A stretch of DNA of 64,000 nt, taken from NCBI GenBank assembly GCA_002471345.1, contig DKPS01000192.1:7863-71862 (forward strand), read 5' to 3'. Origin of the DNA: Saprospiraceae bacterium UBA7328. Its GTDB lineage: Bacteria; Bacteroidota; Bacteroidia; Chitinophagales; Saprospiraceae. The notes below the pieces were generated by a model, which made no database searches, was not told the origin of the DNA, and saw only the letters and a program-made list of their open reading frames with translations. The position numbers and the translations under genes were made by a program. Positions 54,276 to 63,918 of the stretch are shown piece by piece (the first letter of the stretch is position 1; each line of letters opens with the position of its first letter).

Positions 54276-55393
54276 ATAAAAGAAAAATCATTATTTCAAT
54301 TGTAATGACTACGCTAATATTGCTTTTAGCAATATTGGCCTACAACAACCTATCTAGTCAGAAGAAATCAACAATCTCTGATGTAACCCCTTCAGAGGAT
54401 TTGGTTTCAGTAAGTACTAATCGATACGAAATCACAACTACCCAAAGTAAGATTAAAGTGGACGGAAGAGTAAGGGCATATGAGCAAATAGATATTGCAT
54501 CAGAAGTAAGTGGAAGACTTCAGGTTACTGCTAAGAAATGGAGAGATGGAATGTATTTTAAAGAAGGAGAACTTCTTTTCCAAGTGGACAGTGAAGATCA
54601 AAGGTTTGACCTCTTCGCCCAACGTAGTAGTCTACTTAATGCGATAACTCAGATCATGCCTGATCTCAAATTTGACTATCCCAGTGCATTTCAAAAATGG
54701 AAAAGTTATCTGGATGATTTTAATGTAGAGCGGAACACTCCCCAACTTCCTAAGATCAGTTCGGATCAAGAAAAGTATTACGTAGCTGGTAAAAATATTT
54801 ACAATCTTTTCTACTCCATTAAAAGTGCTGAAGAGAAACTAAAAGATTATCAAATCTACGCACCTTTTTCTGGAGTATTCCTAAATGTAAGTGGTTATCC
54901 AGGTTCCGTAGTAAGCCCGGGCAGTCCTTTAGGTAGGCTAATGAACACTAGTAAATATGAGCTTTCTACACCAATAAGTTCTAAAGACTATAAATTGATA
55001 AAAAGAGGACAGAAAGTCACTCTAGTTAGTGACGATTTAGGATTTACTTATAACGGTACAATAAGTCGTATCAGCAATCAAATAGACCAAGTCACACAGA
55101 GTATTCCAATATTCATATCCGTATTTGGAAAAGAACTCAGAGATGGAATGTATCTACATGGTGAACTGATTGGTGAAAGCCTAGAATCTATTTCTGCTCT
55201 ACCTCTTTCTGCTATTGCGGATGAAAGCAATGTATATTTCCTTCAAGACAGCATAGTCAGATCTAAACCTGTAGAGATCATCCTGAGATCTGATGATGAA
55301 GTGTATGTCAGAGGAATTAACTCGGGAGATGACATTATAACAGAAGGTCTGAATGGTCTTTCTCCTGGACAACGTGCAATCAAAGGAAATTAA
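54272..55393 (+). CDS. RND efflux periplasmic adaptor (HlyD/MFP family)
   Basis: A 373-residue membrane fusion protein. An N-terminal membrane anchor (about 7-25) is followed by the lipoyl half VDGRVRAYEQIDIASEVSGR, a helical hairpin (short, with an inserted region around 130-185), the second lipoyl half YQIYAPFSGVFLNVSGYPGS and the beta-barrel (ISRISNQIDQVTQSIPIFI). It links the inner-membrane pump at 55400 to the TolC-like channel at 58602. Starts inside the MarR stop and ends 6 nt before the pump gene. Confidence 0.93.
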   Translation: MNKRKIIISIVMTTLILLLAILAYNNLSSQKKSTISDVTPSEDLVSVSTNRYEITTTQSKIKVDGRVRAYEQIDIASEVSGRLQVTAKKWRDGMYFKEGELLFQVDSEDQRFDLFAQRSSLLNAITQIMPDLKFDYPSAFQKWKSYLDDFNVERNTPQLPKISSDQEKYYVAGKNIYNLFYSIKSAEEKLKDYQIYAPFSGVFLNVSGYPGSVVSPGSPLGRLMNTSKYELSTPISSKDYKLIKRGQKVTLVSDDLGFTYNGTISRISNQIDQVTQSIPIFISVFGKELRDGMYLHGELIGESLESISALPLSAIADESNVYFLQDSIVRSKPVEIILRSDDEVYVRGINSGDDIITEGLNGLSPGQRAIKGN

Positions 55394-55399
55394 GAAATT

Positions 55400-58300
55400 A
55401 TGAGAGGTATAATTAATTTTTTCCTTAAAAACTCAGTTGCTGCGAATCTCTTGATGGTCTTCATAATGATCATGGGATTTGTTAGTCTTTCTACCCTAGA
55501 GACTTCATTTTTTCCTGAAGTTCCATCAAGACTCATTAATATTCAATTGGTTTATCCTGGTGCATCTCCCCAAGAAATGGAAGAGGGTGTAGTCAATAAA
55601 ATTGAAGAAAATCTTGTAGGCATTGCGAATGTAAAAGAAACTACTTCTAGTTCTTCAGAAAATTCTGCATCTATACTTGTAGAAGTAGAAAGAGGGGCAA
55701 ACACAGACATTGTCCTTCAAGATGTCAAGAATTCTGTTGATCAGATCAACTCCTTTCCAAGAGATCTCGAGCCTCCAATTATTTTCAAACAAGTCCGAAT
55801 TACTCCAGCCTATGCATTCTCTATTTCAGGTGATATGGATTTGAGATCATTGAAAAGATATGCTCGGATTGCCGAGGATGATCTCCTAGCCATAAATGGA
55901 ATTTCCAGGGTGGATTTAAAAGGGTTTCCAGATGAAGAGATTGAAATCAGTTTCAGAGAACAGGATATGAGGGCGCTCAATATAACCTTTGCCGAAGCTG
56001 TGAACGCAGTATCTCAAAACAATTTACTTACTACTGGTGGAACAATAAAAACGGAAAAAGAAGAACTCCTTATAAGGGCCAAGAATAAAAAATACTATGC
56101 GGAAGAGTTAGCAGATATTGTCATACTCAACAATCCAAATGGTGGTGTCGTAAAATTACATGAGATAGCTAACATAAAAGACAAATGGGTAGACAGCCCA
56201 AATAGAAGTTATATCAATGGTGAAACTGGAGTAATCGTGAACGTGTATAGTACGCTTGACGAGGACATGTTTAAAAATAGTGAAGTTACTATAGCATATC
56301 TTGATTCTTTTAGAGCTAGATACCCTCATGTTGCTGTAGAAGAAATTAACGATGGCAAGTCTGCACTGAACAAAAGAATCCAGTTCATCAAAACCAATGG
56401 CTTTTTGGGCTTTCTTATAGTACTGGTCCTTTTAGCTCTGTTTTTGAATATTCGATTGGCTTTCTGGGTTGCATTAGCTATACCTATATCCTTTGCAGGT
56501 ATGTTCATTGCCGCCGGATATTTGGGTATAACTATTAATGTGATTACCACTTTTGGGATGATCATTGTAATCGGAATACTTGTGGATGATGGTATCGTTA
56601 TTGCCGAGAATATTTATCAACATTATGAGAAAGGTGAAACAGCCATGGAGGCAGCTTTAAACGGTACTATGGAGGTTCTTCCAGCAGTTACATCAGCAAT
56701 AATCACTACAGTCATAGCATTTTCATCTTTCTTTTTCATAGATGGACAAATGGGGGATATATTTCCTCAAATGGCCATAGTTGTTGTATTTACTTTAATA
56801 TTCTCACTTATTGAGGGAGCTTTCATTCTTCCTGCTCATATAGCTCATTCTAAGGCATTAGATGGAGATAATTCTACATGGATTACTAGAAAATCTGATG
56901 CATTTATGGACTTTTTAAAAAAGAAGATTTATGGTCCATTACTTAAAGTGTCAATGGAGTATCCTATTCCTATCCTGGCCTTCTGTATCTCTGGATTGAT
57001 CATTTTTGGTGGTGCCTTAAGCGGAGGGCTAATAGGAGGAACATTTTTTCCTAATGTACAACAGAACTTTATCAATGTAAGCCTGGAGATGCCTGCAGGA
57101 GCAAGAGAAGAACAAGTGGCGAAAGCTTTACAGATTATTGAGGATGCCGCTTTTGCTGCCAATGATGAAATGAAAAGTCAATTATTGGATGGTGAACTGG
57201 ACGTCATTAAAGTAGTAGAAAAGAATATTGGTCCTACTACCTATCAAGGGAATATGATTTTCTGGTTACTCGATGGAGATGAAAGAGAAACGATTAGCAA
57301 TAGAGATATTATAGCAAATGTAAAGGATCGAGTAGGTCAAATACAAGGCGCTGAAAAATTGACCTTTACTGCTGGCAATACGTTTGGTGATCCGGTCTCG
57401 ATCTCCTTGTTGAGTACCGACAATTCAGAATTAGAAAATGCTGTTGACGATTTTAAGAATGAATTGCGCAAAGTAGAAGGTGTCACTGATATCCAAGACA
57501 GTAATAAAAAAGGTCTTAAGGAAATATCTCTTGAATTAAAACCTAAAGCAGAAAACTTAGGACTTACTCTCGGTCAAATCGTGAATTACGTGAGGCAAGG
57601 ATTTTTTGGGGCTGAAATTCAGCGTTTACAGCGTGGATCTGATGAAGTGAAAGTATGGGTGCGCTATGATCTACTAGATCGGAGCAGTATAAAGGATTTG
57701 GCTGATATGCGAATAAGAACAAATTCAGGACAAGCAATACCTCTGTCTGACTTAGTCAATTTTAAAAATGAAAGAGGGATCATATCAATCAATCACATTA
57801 ATGGTCAAAAAGAGATAAGAGTTACAGCGGATGTGGTAGGAGACAATGTTTCTACTAGTGACATAAATTCAGACATCCAGAGTTTTATTCTACCAAAAAT
57901 TCTGGCAAATTATCCGAATGTAAAAGTCGGTGTTCAGGGTCAAGCCAGGGATATTGGAGAGTCTTTAGCAACAATGCCTCAAGTAATGGGTCTGACTTTT
58001 TTGACTATGTTTTTTGTTATAATCCTCACTTTTGGATCAGTCAGCCAAGCCATGATTGTATTTGCTTTGATTCCATTTGGGCTTATTGGAGTAGGTGCAG
58101 GCCACTTTATTATGGACAAACCTATTAGCTTCCTTTCCATCCTTGGAGTAATTGCATTAATTGGAATATTTGTAAATGACGCTTTAGTTTTCATCTCTAC
58201 CTTTAATAACAAAATCAAGAATGGAGAATCCTTTGAAAATGCGCTCTATGATACGGGTTTGTCCAGATTTAGACCCATTACACTTACCACTTTGACAACA

Positions 58301-58597
58301 GTAGCGGGCTTACTGCCAATACTCTTAGAGAAGAGCCTTCAAGCACAATTTTTAATTCCTATGGCAATATCTGTTTCATTTGGGCTAATGGTCGGAACTT
58401 TCATTTTGCTTATTCTAATCCCTGCTCTTATGGTTATTGCAAGCAGAATTAGATTGTTTACCACCCAACTATGGACTGGAGAGACACTTACAGCTGAAAT
58501 GGTAGAACCTTCATATCATGGTCGGCAACATTCATGGATGCTTACATTGTGTTTATTCTTAGTCCCTATTGCTTTTATCGTAGTAAATAATCTATAA
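55400..58597 (+). CDS. RND family efflux pump, inner-membrane subunit
   Basis: A 1065-residue proton-driven exporter with 12 membrane helices and two large periplasmic loops. Helix 1 is followed by SFFPEVPSRLINIQLVYPGASP; the proton-relay aspartates Asp396/Asp397 are in GILVDDGIVIAENIYQH. The second half repeats the layout (GIFVNDALVFISTFNNKIK). It belongs to the MdtB/AcrB-like hydrophobe-amphiphile group more than the metal exporters, judging by the paired Asp. It sits between its adaptor and outer-membrane channel. Substrates are unknown. Confidence 0.95.
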   Translation: MRGIINFFLKNSVAANLLMVFIMIMGFVSLSTLETSFFPEVPSRLINIQLVYPGASPQEMEEGVVNKIEENLVGIANVKETTSSSSENSASILVEVERGANTDIVLQDVKNSVDQINSFPRDLEPPIIFKQVRITPAYAFSISGDMDLRSLKRYARIAEDDLLAINGISRVDLKGFPDEEIEISFREQDMRALNITFAEAVNAVSQNNLLTTGGTIKTEKEELLIRAKNKKYYAEELADIVILNNPNGGVVKLHEIANIKDKWVDSPNRSYINGETGVIVNVYSTLDEDMFKNSEVTIAYLDSFRARYPHVAVEEINDGKSALNKRIQFIKTNGFLGFLIVLVLLALFLNIRLAFWVALAIPISFAGMFIAAGYLGITINVITTFGMIIVIGILVDDGIVIAENIYQHYEKGETAMEAALNGTMEVLPAVTSAIITTVIAFSSFFFIDGQMGDIFPQMAIVVVFTLIFSLIEGAFILPAHIAHSKALDGDNSTWITRKSDAFMDFLKKKIYGPLLKVSMEYPIPILAFCISGLIIFGGALSGGLIGGTFFPNVQQNFINVSLEMPAGAREEQVAKALQIIEDAAFAANDEMKSQLLDGELDVIKVVEKNIGPTTYQGNMIFWLLDGDERETISNRDIIANVKDRVGQIQGAEKLTFTAGNTFGDPVSISLLSTDNSELENAVDDFKNELRKVEGVTDIQDSNKKGLKEISLELKPKAENLGLTLGQIVNYVRQGFFGAEIQRLQRGSDEVKVWVRYDLLDRSSIKDLADMRIRTNSGQAIPLSDLVNFKNERGIISINHINGQKEIRVTADVVGDNVSTSDINSDIQSFILPKILANYPNVKVGVQGQARDIGESLATMPQVMGLTFLTMFFVIILTFGSVSQAMIVFALIPFGLIGVGAGHFIMDKPISFLSILGVIALIGIFVNDALVFISTFNNKIKNGESFENALYDTGLSRFRPITLTTLTTVAGLLPILLEKSLQAQFLIPMAISVSFGLMVGTFILLILIPALMVIASRIRLFTTQLWTGETLTAEMVEPSYHGRQHSWMLTLCLFLVPIAFIVVNNL

Positions 58598-58601
58598 GAA
58601 A

Positions 58602-59921
58602 ATGATTAAAATTCTATATACAATAATCGCTGTTTTCTTGAATTCTCTTTGCTTTACGCAAGATGAGATGACCCTACAAAAAGCTATTTCAATAGGCATA
58701 GAAAACAATTATGGCATTAAAATTAATGACCTTAATATTCAGATTGCTGAAAACAATAATACTTGGGCTATGGCAGGTAGAGGGCCTATTGTAGATCTGA
58801 ATATCAATTTTTCTAACAATCTCACTAAAGACAACAACAAGGCAAGTTTCCTTCAAGGAACCTATTATACGGGTTCATTTGGACCATCCCTAAATGCACA
58901 GTGGATTGTATTCAATGGTGGAAGGATAAGGGTGCAAAAGGATCAGCTTTCTCAATTTACTGATCAGCAGCGATTGGCAAAAGACAATGAGATACATGCT
59001 TTAGTCACTAATATTCATCAGGCTTATTATAATGTCATTTTTAGAAAAGCCCAATTGGAAGTCCTTCAAAACAATCTTGAATTATCAAATGATCGATTAG
59101 AATATGAAAAAACTAAGAAAGAATTTGGAAGTTCAAACTCTTACAATCTTTTACAATTTGAGACTTCCATTATAAGTGATACCAGTGCAATATTATCACA
59201 ACATCAAGCAGTAGAAGTTGCTAAAAGGCAACTCTTGGACATAATGAATGAAGTAGGCATGCCAAATTATTCATTCTCTGAGACGCTCTCTGTCAAATTA
59301 GAAGAAATTGACGAACAGCAATTAGAAGAAATTCTATCTGAGGAAAACTACACACTCAAAACATTAGAGATGATAGCAAATCTGAATAGAATTAATACTC
59401 GAATAGAGAAGTCTAGCAAAAAACCGACAATTAGCCTTAACTCATCTTTTGGTTTTACCCAAGCTGGTTTTAATAGTAACGAGATAAACTTCAGAACTCA
59501 AGAACCTTTTGGTTTCATATCCAGCAATAGATGGGATGGAAATTTGACTGCTAGTTTAAGTTGGAACCTTATCGATGGTGGAGTGAGAAAAACCAAAATT
59601 GAAAACGCTCAACTTCAAGAAGAAGTAGATCAACTGACTGTTCTTGAAGCTAAAGCTACATTGACTAATCAACTTGCAATTTTGATTTCTAATTACAAAA
59701 ATCAAAAAGACTTACTCACTCTTTCAAACCAAAGATTAGAAGTATCTCAACGCAATCTCGCTATGACCGAAGAAAGGTTTAAAGCGGGAGTAATCACATC
59801 CTTAGATTATAGAAATGTTCAGATTCAAATGCTTTCAGCTGCATTCGCAAAAGCAACCGCAATTTATAATCTGATTGTAACAAAGAGCGAGATAGATTTT
59901 ATGGTGGGAAGATATAATTGA
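58602..59921 (+). CDS. TolC-like outer membrane efflux protein
   Basis: A 439-residue outer membrane factor. A signal peptide ending CFTQ is followed by two repeated coiled-coil/beta segments typical of TolC (first LQKAISIGIENNYGIKINDLN, second NLAMTEERFKAGVITSLDYR). It forms the exit duct of the tripartite pump encoded with it. It starts 4 nt after the pump stop and closes the operon; a hairpin follows at 59928. Confidence 0.94.
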   Translation: MIKILYTIIAVFLNSLCFTQDEMTLQKAISIGIENNYGIKINDLNIQIAENNNTWAMAGRGPIVDLNINFSNNLTKDNNKASFLQGTYYTGSFGPSLNAQWIVFNGGRIRVQKDQLSQFTDQQRLAKDNEIHALVTNIHQAYYNVIFRKAQLEVLQNNLELSNDRLEYEKTKKEFGSSNSYNLLQFETSIISDTSAILSQHQAVEVAKRQLLDIMNEVGMPNYSFSETLSVKLEEIDEQQLEEILSEENYTLKTLEMIANLNRINTRIEKSSKKPTISLNSSFGFTQAGFNSNEINFRTQEPFGFISSNRWDGNLTASLSWNLIDGGVRKTKIENAQLQEEVDQLTVLEAKATLTNQLAILISNYKNQKDLLTLSNQRLEVSQRNLAMTEERFKAGVITSLDYRNVQIQMLSAAFAKATAIYNLIVTKSEIDFMVGRYN

Positions 59922-59927
59922 ATGTAA

Positions 59928-59963
59928 AATGAAATAGAGCATATTTAAGATACTCATTTCATT
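59928..59963 (+). terminator. Hairpin after the efflux operon
   Basis: AATGAAAT-a-GAG pairs with CTC-ATTTCATT: an 11-bp stem with one bulged A, beginning 6 nt after the tolC-like stop. There is no T run, so it may protect the 3' end rather than terminate. Confidence 0.45.
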
Positions 59964-60035
59964 TCCAGAAAAGAAATTTCTCTAAGAATGATAACATATC
60001 TTAGAAAGACTTCATTCTCAATATAAAAAATAATC

Positions 60036-60995
60036 TTGCCTCAAACTAAAAAAGCCGTCGTCCTTTCTGGTAGTGGTGCAAAAGGGGCATGGGGCGTAGG
60101 TCTCCTCAAAGCTCTGATCGAACAAGGTAAAAGTTATGACACTGTTATTGGCACCAGTACTGGAAGTCTTATGGGGCCTCTAGTCATGGCTGGCCGTATG
60201 GATGAATTAGAAAGGGCGTATACAAGTGTAAATCAAGACAAAATTTTCAACGTAAATCCTTTCAAAAAAAATGGTGAAATAAAAATTTGGAATGCTGTAG
60301 GCAGGCTTATTGGTGGAAAAAGAACTCTTGGAGAAAGCGAACCATTAAAAAAATTAATTCTTGAATTTTTCAAAGTCGGAGATTATAATCGAATTAATAA
60401 AGATGAAAAAGTATTTGGGGCATCGGTCTCTAATCTAACTACAGGTCAAGGAGAGGTAAAGACTTGGAATCAATATTCATATCTAGAAATGGTAAACTGG
60501 ATTTGGGCATCAGCAAATAATCAAATATTCATGTCACATCTGGATGTAGAAGGCTCCACTTGGGCAGATGGTGGCTTAAACAACTATGCTAACATTTCAT
60601 GGGTCATAGATAATACACCCGACCTTCAAGAGATTGATGTTATTGTTCATAACAAAAGAGAGCCTATAAGCAATAATTTTAAAGCAGACTCAGGAATATT
60701 TAATAGGTTACTAAGGGTAGTAGATATACTCACTGCAGAAATCATTAAAAGTGATTTACTAGAAGCCAAATTGAAAATAGAGATAGAGGAAAACATTGAC
60801 TTGAACATTTTCTATATGAGACAGGATGATATCGATATTATAGGTGGAAACAGCCTTCGATTTGATCAACAAAACATGGAAAATTTACTTCAAAAAGGAT
60901 ATTCTGAAATGAAGAATGGGACTATAGATACAGATAGTTTCTTTATTGATTGCGATACAAATAGGATATGCACCAAAGGAGAGCATACCACGTAA
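60036..60995 (+). CDS. Patatin-like phospholipase
   Basis: A 319-residue cytoplasmic patatin: oxyanion loop GSGAKGAWG, nucleophile Ser41 in GTSTGS and catalytic Asp178 in WADGGLNN. It resembles the fragment at the left edge. The start is TTG at 60036: an in-frame stop lies a few codons upstream and no ATG exists before the conserved oxyanion loop. The TTG itself is part of a -7-like TAATCTTG (60031-60038), so the transcript, if made from there, would be leaderless or the promoter lies elsewhere. Acyl hydrolase on lipids; substrate unknown. Confidence 0.92.
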   Translation: MPQTKKAVVLSGSGAKGAWGVGLLKALIEQGKSYDTVIGTSTGSLMGPLVMAGRMDELERAYTSVNQDKIFNVNPFKKNGEIKIWNAVGRLIGGKRTLGESEPLKKLILEFFKVGDYNRINKDEKVFGASVSNLTTGQGEVKTWNQYSYLEMVNWIWASANNQIFMSHLDVEGSTWADGGLNNYANISWVIDNTPDLQEIDVIVHNKREPISNNFKADSGIFNRLLRVVDILTAEIIKSDLLEAKLKIEIEENIDLNIFYMRQDDIDIIGGNSLRFDQQNMENLLQKGYSEMKNGTIDTDSFFIDCDTNRICTKGEHTT

Positions 60996-61052
60996 ATTTA
61001 ACTTATTCAAGCATCAAAAGGCTATATTAGCTTTCAAAGAATTATACGTTTC

Positions 61053-62269
61053 ATGCAGTCCACCTGGAAAATAAAAGCCTCTCTTTATATCAATTATTTC
61101 GTCTTTGCAATCCTCCTCAACAGTGTAGGGATTGTCATACTCAAAGCCCAAAATGTATATGGTGTAGATGAAGTACAGGCCAGTATACTTGAGGCTTTTA
61201 AGGACATGCCCATTGCCATTGTATCTTTCTTATTAGCTTCCTTCCTCGAATCGGATATAAAAAAGCCATGCTGACAGGGCTTGCATTGGTCTCAATTGCT
61301 TGTATTGGCATGATCTATGGCAACAGTTTTTTAACCTCAAAGCTTCTTTTTGCTACTGTAGGTGTAAGTTTTGCCTTAATCAAAGTTTCCGTCTATTCCA
61401 TTATTGGATTAGTAACTCACAGTCAATCAGAACATAATAGCCTGATGAGTTCCATCGAAGGGGTATTTATGTTTGGAATCGCACTTGCTTATTTTTTATT
61501 TCCAGCATTTAATAATATAAATGACCCTAATTCTTGGCTTAATGTATATTGGCTGCTGGCAATATTATCCGCATTATCATTCTTATTTCTATACTTCTCG
61601 GAATTTAATGAAGGTGATGAGATCCCAGGTGCTAACTTAAAAGATGATGCCTATCAGATGTTTTTACTCATTACTAAATTGATGGTAATAGTATTCTTAA
61701 TTAGTGCTTTCCTATTTGTGATGATGGAGCAAGGAATAATGACTTGGCTACCTACTTTCAATGAAAAAGTATTGAATCTACCTGAGAATATAGGAATTAT
61801 GATGGCAAGCATATTTGCCATTTCTCTTGGAATTGGGCGTATCCTGGCAGGGAAGCTAGCTGAATCTTTCACTTGGTTATGGATATTATCGATCTGTATC
61901 CTTATAGCTATGGCAATGGTTATTTTCTTGTTACCTCTAGCCATTTCATCAGATGTTATAGAAATTCAAAAATTCTCTGATATTCCTTTGATTGGTTTCA
62001 CATTTCCTCTAATAGGACTATTTATTGCACCCATTTATCCAATGATTAACTCAGTGATTCTAAGTTCATTACCTAAAAAATTGCATAGCCCGATGACTGG
62101 TCTTATAGTTGTCTTTTCTGCCTTAGGAGGGACGTTGGGCAGTCGGTTTATAGGCTGGTTGTTTAAGAATGTAGGAGGAGATAGCGCCTTTTTCTATACT
62201 TTGATTCCGATGAGTCTACTTTTAATTTCCTTATTCATTTTGAATAAATTAAGCTCAAAAACTCAATAG
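61053..62269 (+). pseudogene. MFS transporter split by a frameshift
   Basis: Two overlapping pieces of one major facilitator protein: 61053-61274 (membrane segment 1 and part of 2, ending SFLESDIKKPC) and 61268-62269 (the rest, about 10 segments). Read across, SFLL-A in the first frame continues as SFLPRIGYKKAMLTGLAL in the second, the expected helix 2-3 loop of an MFS sugar transporter. The junction contains TTCCTTCC (61238-61245). A third TTCC would restore one frame and produce ASFLPRIGYKKAM exactly, so loss of one 4-bp repeat unit is the likely cause. Gene order next to trehalase suggests sugar import before inactivation. Confidence 0.8.
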
Positions 62270-62277
62270 CTCTAGTT

Positions 62278-62303
62278 TACTTCAGATTGATAAATCTGAA
62301 GTA
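62278..62303. terminator. Perfect 11-bp hairpin between MFS and trehalase genes
   Basis: TACTTCAGATT pairs perfectly with AATCTGAAGTA around the tetraloop GATA. It begins 9 nt after the MFS stop and ends 28 nt before the trehalase ATG. No T run follows, so it may be a processing or attenuation structure rather than a simple terminator. Confidence 0.55.
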
Positions 62304-62330
62304 GCAATCGATATCTCGTAATTCGGCAAA

Positions 62331-63851
62331 ATGCAAGAAACTCATTCATCTCCTCCGCCTTCTCAGACTTTTCCAGCTCTCTTCAAAAAGACTCATGAAA
62401 TGGGAGTTTTTGAGGATGCCAAAACTATGAGTGACATAATTCCTATTACTGACAGTAAATCCATTAATGAAGCTTACAAAAGTTTAAATAATCATAGTGT
62501 CGAGTCCTTGAGACAGTTTCTTCATCTCCATTTTATCATCCCACAAAACAAGGATTCAGATTTCAAAACCAACAAAAAACATAGCGTTTCTCAGCACATT
62601 CACGCTTTATGGAATGTGCTGAGACGAGCAAAAGACAAGCAGATAGAAGGCTCTTCATTGGTCCCACTTCCCTATTCCTATGTAGTACCGGGAGGAAGGT
62701 TTAATGAAATTTATTATTGGGATAGTTATTTCACCATGCTTGGGCTCAAAATTAGTGGGGAATTTGACTTAATAGAAAGCATGATCGAAAATTTCGCTCA
62801 TCAGATTGATCAGTTTGGGCATATTCCCAACGGTAATCGTACTTACTTCTTAAGTCGAAGTCAACCTCCCTTTTTCGCCTTGATGGTAGAACTTTTAGCT
62901 GGAATTAGAGGAGAAAAAATTTATGATCACTACTTACCTCATTTGATTAAAGAATACTCCTTTTGGATGAAAGGAAGTGAACAATTGTCTGACAATCAAT
63001 TATTTATCAACAGGGTGGGTATTGCCAACAATAAATTCATACTCAATAGATATTATGACGAGTTGGACACTCCTCGAGATGAGATGTATCCTGACGATGT
63101 AGAACTAGCAAAAACTTCTAATAGAAATTCTAATGAATTATTTAGGCATATAAGAGCAGCCTGTGAGTCTGGATGGGATTTCAGTAGTCGTTGGCTTTCA
63201 GATCCAATGGATTTGAGTAGTATAGATGCTGCTCATATTTTTCCTATAGATTTAAATTGTCTTTTGTATCATTTAGAACTCACGATCTCTAAGTGCCATC
63301 TTTTGAAAGGAGAAAATGTGGAATCTTCAGATTTCAAGAAGTTAGCAAACCAAAGAAAAAAAGCCATCAATAAAGTCTTTTGGAATGATTCAGAAGGTTG
63401 TTATCTAGATTTTAATAATAAGAAGAATACACAAACACCTATTGTCTCGGCCGCTACGACGTATCCACTTTTCTTCAAAATAGCAGATCCGCATCATGCA
63501 GATTCTATTGCACTCAAAATTAAAAATGAACTACTAAAACCTGGCGGTGTGAGATGTACCACTATTAAAAGCGGTCAACAATGGGATGCTCCAAATGGAT
63601 GGGCACCTATCCAATACATTGCTGTAAAAGGACTAATAAGTTATGATCAAATCAACCTAGCACTAAACATTGCAAAAAAGTGGACATCCCTTAACGAATC
63701 CATCTTCAAATCAACAGGAAAAATGTTAGAAAAATACAACGTGGAAGACCTTGATCTTCATGCTGGAGGTGGAGAATATCCAGTACAAGACGGTTTTGGC
63801 TGGACCAATGGAGTATATCTAGCTCTGAAAGAGATTATGTCAACTAAATAA
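62331..63851 (+). CDS. treF: Cytoplasmic trehalase (GH37)
   Basis: A 506-residue glycoside hydrolase family 37 trehalase that splits trehalose into two glucose molecules. Both family signatures are present: PGGRFNEIYYWDSY (120-133) and QWDAPNGWAPIQ near the C-terminus; the acid catalyst is probably in ESGWDFSSRW. There is no signal peptide, as in TreF rather than the periplasmic TreA. The 20 N-terminal residues are proline/serine-rich and not part of the fold. It follows a broken MFS transporter that may once have supplied it with sugar. Confidence 0.95.
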   Translation: MQETHSSPPPSQTFPALFKKTHEMGVFEDAKTMSDIIPITDSKSINEAYKSLNNHSVESLRQFLHLHFIIPQNKDSDFKTNKKHSVSQHIHALWNVLRRAKDKQIEGSSLVPLPYSYVVPGGRFNEIYYWDSYFTMLGLKISGEFDLIESMIENFAHQIDQFGHIPNGNRTYFLSRSQPPFFALMVELLAGIRGEKIYDHYLPHLIKEYSFWMKGSEQLSDNQLFINRVGIANNKFILNRYYDELDTPRDEMYPDDVELAKTSNRNSNELFRHIRAACESGWDFSSRWLSDPMDLSSIDAAHIFPIDLNCLLYHLELTISKCHLLKGENVESSDFKKLANQRKKAINKVFWNDSEGCYLDFNNKKNTQTPIVSAATTYPLFFKIADPHHADSIALKIKNELLKPGGVRCTTIKSGQQWDAPNGWAPIQYIAVKGLISYDQINLALNIAKKWTSLNESIFKSTGKMLEKYNVEDLDLHAGGGEYPVQDGFGWTNGVYLALKEIMSTK

Positions 63852-63918
63852 TCAATCTCAAAATAATTCACTCTTCTTTCAAAAAACTCGGACAGATATA
63901 ATGGTCATCGGAGTTTTA

